NCBI GenBank assembly: GCA_003313425.1
Contig: NHZP01000046.1
Location: forward strand, 1-64,000
Reading direction: 5' to 3'
Length of the DNA stretch: 64,000 bases
From: Pseudopyrenochaeta lycopersici
Taxonomy: Eukaryota > Ascomycota > Dothideomycetes > Pleosporales > Pseudopyrenochaetaceae
This document shows, piece by piece, positions 60,591-64,000 of the stretch. Made by a program: the position numbers and the translations under genes. The number at the start of each line of letters is the position of its first letter. Position 1 is the first letter of the stretch. The notes under the pieces were generated by a model. The model had not been told where the DNA came from. It made no database searches and saw nothing but the letters and a program-made list of their open reading frames with translations.

Positions 60591-63500
60591 ATAAACACAA
60601 CAGACTGAACATACTACAGTACAACGTACGCAAATCGAGGGATATGGTTATGGCATCGCTACTACGCGACCCACAGATCCACGAATTCGACATCATCGCC
60701 ATCCAAGAGCCGTGGACAAATCCGTACACAGCGACAACACACCACCCAGCCAAGGATAGATTCCACCTTTGCTACCCAACAGGAGATGCGGAAGGTGCAG
60801 CCAGGGTCTGTTTCTTTATCAACAAGAGGCTGGATCAGACAAAGTGGCGCTTCGAGGAGCAAACAAGAGATATCTGCTCCATAGTGATAGAACCCAATAA
60901 TGAAGGACAAGAAGAACGACGACTCGTGGTCCACAACGTCTACAACCTGCCCAGAACCAGGAGAAACAGAAGAAGCACGATACCTAAAGCACGCGAGGCA
61001 CTGGATAGACACCAGACAGCCGAACAGATACTGCTGGGCGACTTCAACCTGCACCATCCTTTGTGGGAAGGGCTGAACAAAGGAGAGACTGACCCAGAGG
61101 CAGAAGACCTGATAGATATCATAGGAGATTTTGCACTACATAGCACTCTCCCGCCGGGCACGGTCACGTTCGAAGAACGCCGGACACGGTCCGCAATCGA
61201 CCTCTGCTACGTCACGACAGGGCTCATCGACAGAGTCATCAAAAGCGAGGTAGACAGAAACCTGGACCACGACTCAGACCATCTACCCATCAGCACAGCG
61301 CTCGATTTAAGAATACAACAGCTCGAGAAGAAGTCACGGAAAGCATGGAAGCGGCTAGACGAGAATGCGTACATGAAAGCGCTGAGGCAGTCCCTTCCTG
61401 CACTCCGAAGACCTCTCACGAAGACAGCCCTCGACACATACACTGGTGGAGTAGCCGCCGCCATCCAAGACGCAATCAGCAAGGCAGTGCCGGAAACATA
61501 CCCCTCCTGTTACTCACGAGAGGGATGGACAGAGGAATGCGCAGCGGTGCTCGCGGAGACAAAACGGCTGAAGAGAGCACACAGCCGACTCCATACAGAA
61601 GAGACATGGGAAGCATACCGCACCTCGAGGAATCACAAAGCAAGGACAGTTCGCAAAGCACTGCGCAATACGCACCGAGAGCGTATAGAGAGGGCTGCAG
61701 AGTCACCGGAATCGTTTTGGAAGCTGGCAAAGTGGGCGAGAACAAGACACAATCAGTCGGCCAGGACGACACCGGCCATACGTCACCCAGATACACAGCA
61801 GGAGCTGACCGAGCCTGCAGACAAGGCAGAACTGTTCCGGGACGTTTTCTTTCCGACGCCGCCCGAAGCAGATCTGGAAGACATACGGAATGCTGAATAC
61901 AGCAGCCAGATCGAAATGCCCCCAATCGAGGAGAAAGAGGTCCGGACTGCCATCCGAGCGGCATCGCCGCTCAAGGCCCCAGGTCCGGATGGCATCACGA
62001 ACAAGGCGCTGCAGACCGGCGTCGACCTGATCGCAGCTCACCTCACGAGGATCTTCAACCAGAGTCTGAAGCTAGGATACTGCCCAAGCGCCTTTCGGGA
62101 ATCCATCACAGCAGTCCTTCGCAAACCAGATAAAGCCAACTACGCGATCCCCAAGGCATACCGTCCGATAGCACTGCTCAACACCATTGGCAAGATCATG
62201 GATGCTGTAATCGCCCGAAGGCTCAGCTACCTAGTAGAAACGCACCACGTGCTTCCACCACAACACATGGGCGGAAGGAAGCACCGATCCACCGAACACG
62301 CACTGCACGCCGTCACTGCGAGGATCTACGATAGATGGAACCAGGGAACTGCTGGCCAGGTGGCCAGCCTCCTGCTACTGGACGTGTCTGGCGCTTTCGA
62401 CAACGTATCCCACAAACGCCTCTTGCACAACCTGCGAAAGCGAAAGGTCGATGAGAAAATAGTCCGATGGATAGCGAGCTTCTTAAGCGATAGACATACG
62501 CACATAATGGTCGATGGGTTCAAGTCTGAACCATATGCAATTAATACCGGCATTCCTCAAGGCTCGCCGCTCTCTCCCATGCTTTACCTCTTTTACAATG
62601 CGGACCTGATCGAGCTGTGCAGCGAAGCAACAGACGCGATGTCGACAGGATATATCGATGATGTCGCCATCCTCGCGTGGGCCAACACCACGGAACGGAC
62701 GTGCCAGGCACTGAGCACGATACTGGAGAAAGCACAGCGATGGGCCTGCACACATGCATCGGTCTTCGCGCCAGACAAGTTTCAGCTGACACACTTCACA
62801 AGGACGCTCAAGAGCATTGATACAGACGCTTCCATCCGAACCGAATGGGGCGAGATCAAACCGTCAAAAACATGCAAGTACCTCGGGGTAACCATGGACG
62901 CCAGGCTGAATTGGAGGGACCACGTGGAGACCATCAAGCAGAAAGTGACACGCACAGTACACACACTGAGCAGCTTGGGAAATTCCACCTGGGGCGTCCG
63001 ACTACAGGACATGCGCAAATTGTACGAGGCTATCGCGATCCCGCAGATGATGTACGCTTGCTCGATCTGGTCCAACGCAAATCTGCACGACAGGACCCGC
63101 ACGTATACACACAAGACAATAGACGCTTTGCGCAGCATCCAAGCAAGAGCAGCCAGAAGCATGAGCGGAGCATACAAAGCCACATCGACGGCAGCTCTGA
63201 ACGTCGAGGCCTTCCTACTCCCCGTTGAACAGCAGGTCTGGAGACACAACGCAGACACCATCACTCGACTGTCCTCTAGCCGGGAGATTGCGAAGACCGC
63301 GGGTTTCGAACTAAGCGAGTATGGACCCGTAGTTGCAAAGAACAACCGCAGGCCGCGCATGAGCCCCTGGCAGAGAGTCTGCGAGGAACTGAGAAGCAAG
63401 CAAGTACGCGATCTCGACAAACAAGAGCCTATTCCACCATTCATCACGCCGCCATGGCGACGAGGGCCGCAGACATATATCGATGGCGACGCCGACAAGG

Positions 63501-64000
63501 CCCGTGATCGTCACAACCGAGAATGCGCAACGGGCAAGAGCCTCAGCATCTACACAGACGGTAGCGGCATCGACGGCGAGATCGGCTCGGCAGCGGTGTG
63601 CCCACTCACGCAACAAACACGATCTGTGCATATGGGCTCGGACACAGTGTCAACAGTGTATGCAGCAGAGCTGCAGGGCATCAGTTTAGCACTGCAAATC
63701 GCGAAGGGGTATGTAGACGAAACCGGCGCACGCAAAGACATAGCCATATACACGGATAACCAGGCTGCCATATGGTCTATCACCAAGGCGGAGGGACGAT
63801 CAGGCGCATACATCCTGGCAGACATCGCACAACAAGTCCAGGAACTCCAGGACAAGGGAAGATCTGTGACGGTTAGATGGGTGCCAGCCCACGTAGGCAT
63901 CCCAGGAAATGAAGCCGCCGACCAGGCCGCCAAGGAGGCCACCGGTTGGAGGGAGAATGGACGCAGAGCGCAACCAGCAGATCCGCCTCCCCAGCTGTAC
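60587..64000 (+). CDS. LINE ORF2 (endonuclease, reverse transcriptase, RNase H), 3'-incomplete
   Basis: Frame from ATG 60587, with motifs spread over it all in phase and no stop noticed before the edge (over 1,130 codons). Endonuclease: LQYNVRKSRD, IQEPW, LLGDFNLHHPLW near 61040, HDSDHLPI near 61280. RT: LKAPGPDGITNKAL near 61975, LLLLDVSGAFDNVSH near 62375, GIPQGSPLSPMLY near 62555, catalytic YIDDVAIL at 62651-62674. RNase H: SIYTDGSGIDGE near 63548, YAAELQGISLAL near 63660, IYTDNQAAIWS near 63750, WVPAHVGIPGNEAADQA near 63880. The four acidic RNase H residues are present. Probably translated by termination-reinitiation at ATGA. Confidence 0.9.
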   Translation, partial: MNKHNRLNILQYNVRKSRDMVMASLLRDPQIHEFDIIAIQEPWTNPYTATTHHPAKDRFHLCYPTGDAEGAARVCFFINKRLDQTKWRFEEQTRDICSIVIEPNNEGQEERRLVVHNVYNLPRTRRNRRSTIPKAREALDRHQTAEQILLGDFNLHHPLWEGLNKGETDPEAEDLIDIIGDFALHSTLPPGTVTFEERRTRSAIDLCYVTTGLIDRVIKSEVDRNLDHDSDHLPISTALDLRIQQLEKKSRKAWKRLDENAYMKALRQSLPALRRPLTKTALDTYTGGVAAAIQDAISKAVPETYPSCYSREGWTEECAAVLAETKRLKRAHSRLHTEETWEAYRTSRNHKARTVRKALRNTHRERIERAAESPESFWKLAKWARTRHNQSARTTPAIRHPDTQQELTEPADKAELFRDVFFPTPPEADLEDIRNAEYSSQIEMPPIEEKEVRTAIRAASPLKAPGPDGITNKALQTGVDLIAAHLTRIFNQSLKLGYCPSAFRESITAVLRKPDKANYAIPKAYRPIALLNTIGKIMDAVIARRLSYLVETHHVLPPQHMGGRKHRSTEHALHAVTARIYDRWNQGTAGQVASLLLLDVSGAFDNVSHKRLLHNLRKRKVDEKIVRWIASFLSDRHTHIMVDGFKSEPYAINTGIPQGSPLSPMLYLFYNADLIELCSEATDAMSTGYIDDVAILAWANTTERTCQALSTILEKAQRWACTHASVFAPDKFQLTHFTRTLKSIDTDASIRTEWGEIKPSKTCKYLGVTMDARLNWRDHVETIKQKVTRTVHTLSSLGNSTWGVRLQDMRKLYEAIAIPQMMYACSIWSNANLHDRTRTYTHKTIDALRSIQARAARSMSGAYKATSTAALNVEAFLLPVEQQVWRHNADTITRLSSSREIAKTAGFELSEYGPVVAKNNRRPRMSPWQRVCEELRSKQVRDLDKQEPIPPFITPPWRRGPQTYIDGDADKARDRHNRECATGKSLSIYTDGSGIDGEIGSAAVCPLTQQTRSVHMGSDTVSTVYAAELQGISLALQIAKGYVDETGARKDIAIYTDNQAAIWSITKAEGRSGAYILADIAQQVQELQDKGRSVTVRWVPAHVGIPGNEAADQAAKEATGWRENGRRAQPADPPPQLY

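Larger units (their letters stand above)
58887..64000 (+). mobile_element. Tad-type LINE retrotransposon, apparently intact, runs off the window
   Basis: Two overlapping long frames, ORF1 and ORF2, with normal GC and no RIP stops. ORF2 has endonuclease, RT and RNase H in that order, typical of the Tad1 clade of fungal LINEs. The 3' end lies beyond 64000. The 5' boundary is approximate. Confidence 0.88.

Noticed and set aside
61476..63942. Long minus-strand frames (up to 238 codons) opposite LINE ORF2
   Set aside because: They are antisense shadows of a GC-rich coding sequence with clear protein motifs on the + strand.

Overview
The window reads as a transposon-dense, gene-poor compartment of a filamentous ascomycete (Pezizomycotina). 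Three things point there: a HET-domain gene, a Tad-type LINE with a C-terminal RNase H, and pervasive repeat-induced point mutation (RIP). RIP shows as long AT-rich tracts in which recognisable transposon proteins are littered with TAA/TAG stops, plus His-to-Tyr, Asp-to-Asn and Gly-to-Ser changes, all expected from CpA-to-TpA mutation on either strand.

Region 1-23600 is a three-level nest. The outermost layer is a + strand element cut by the left window edge (1-1509, resuming at 22392, then a polypurine tract and a probable LTR near 23268). Into its reading frame sits a minus-strand Ty3/gypsy-like element of about 13 kb: LTRs 1510-1887 and 22010-22387, 378 bp each, 4-bp target duplication GTAT. 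Its order is leader with a 40-bp tandem array, gag with zinc knuckle, protease, RT, RNase H, integrase, then an extra frame (ORF3, about 1,100 codons) between integrase and the 3' LTR. Between its RNase H and integrase sits a younger complete chromodomain gypsy element, E1 (7962-15881, LTR 265 bp, TSD GCTAT), only lightly RIPed. ORF3 occurs twice, once per element, each time just upstream of a polypurine tract and LTR. It is the most unusual item here.

Region 23600-37000 holds a large trinucleotide microsatellite, a heavily RIPed sister of E1 (E2, 25226-33158, TSD TCTAC), solo LTRs of the E1 and 13-kb families, and AT-rich debris.

Region 37000-42030 is a less mutated island: a hAT transposase remnant, AAA-like and TPR-like gene fragments, one intact HET-domain gene (39466-41574, minus) and a 311-bp MITE about 40 bp before its start codon.

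Region 42031-49988 is a near-palindromic inverted-repeat element of about 720 bp, split by another RIPed chromodomain gypsy element (E3, 42065-49298, TSD GTAAC). E3 itself carries an un-RIPed 192-bp solo-LTR-like insertion.

Region 50000-56400 is a graveyard of truncated pieces: pogo/Fot1 transposase, Ty1/copia RNase H and GAG-pre-integrase pieces, and TPR fragments. It is followed by an apparently intact CorA-like metal transporter gene with one 54-nt intron (56457-58166). From about 58887 to the right edge is an apparently intact, GC-rich, un-RIPed LINE with ORF1 (three zinc knuckles) and ORF2 (endonuclease, RT, RNase H) overlapping at ATGA.

Coordinates of transposon boundaries with target duplications were read directly. 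Ends of decayed reading frames are approximate.
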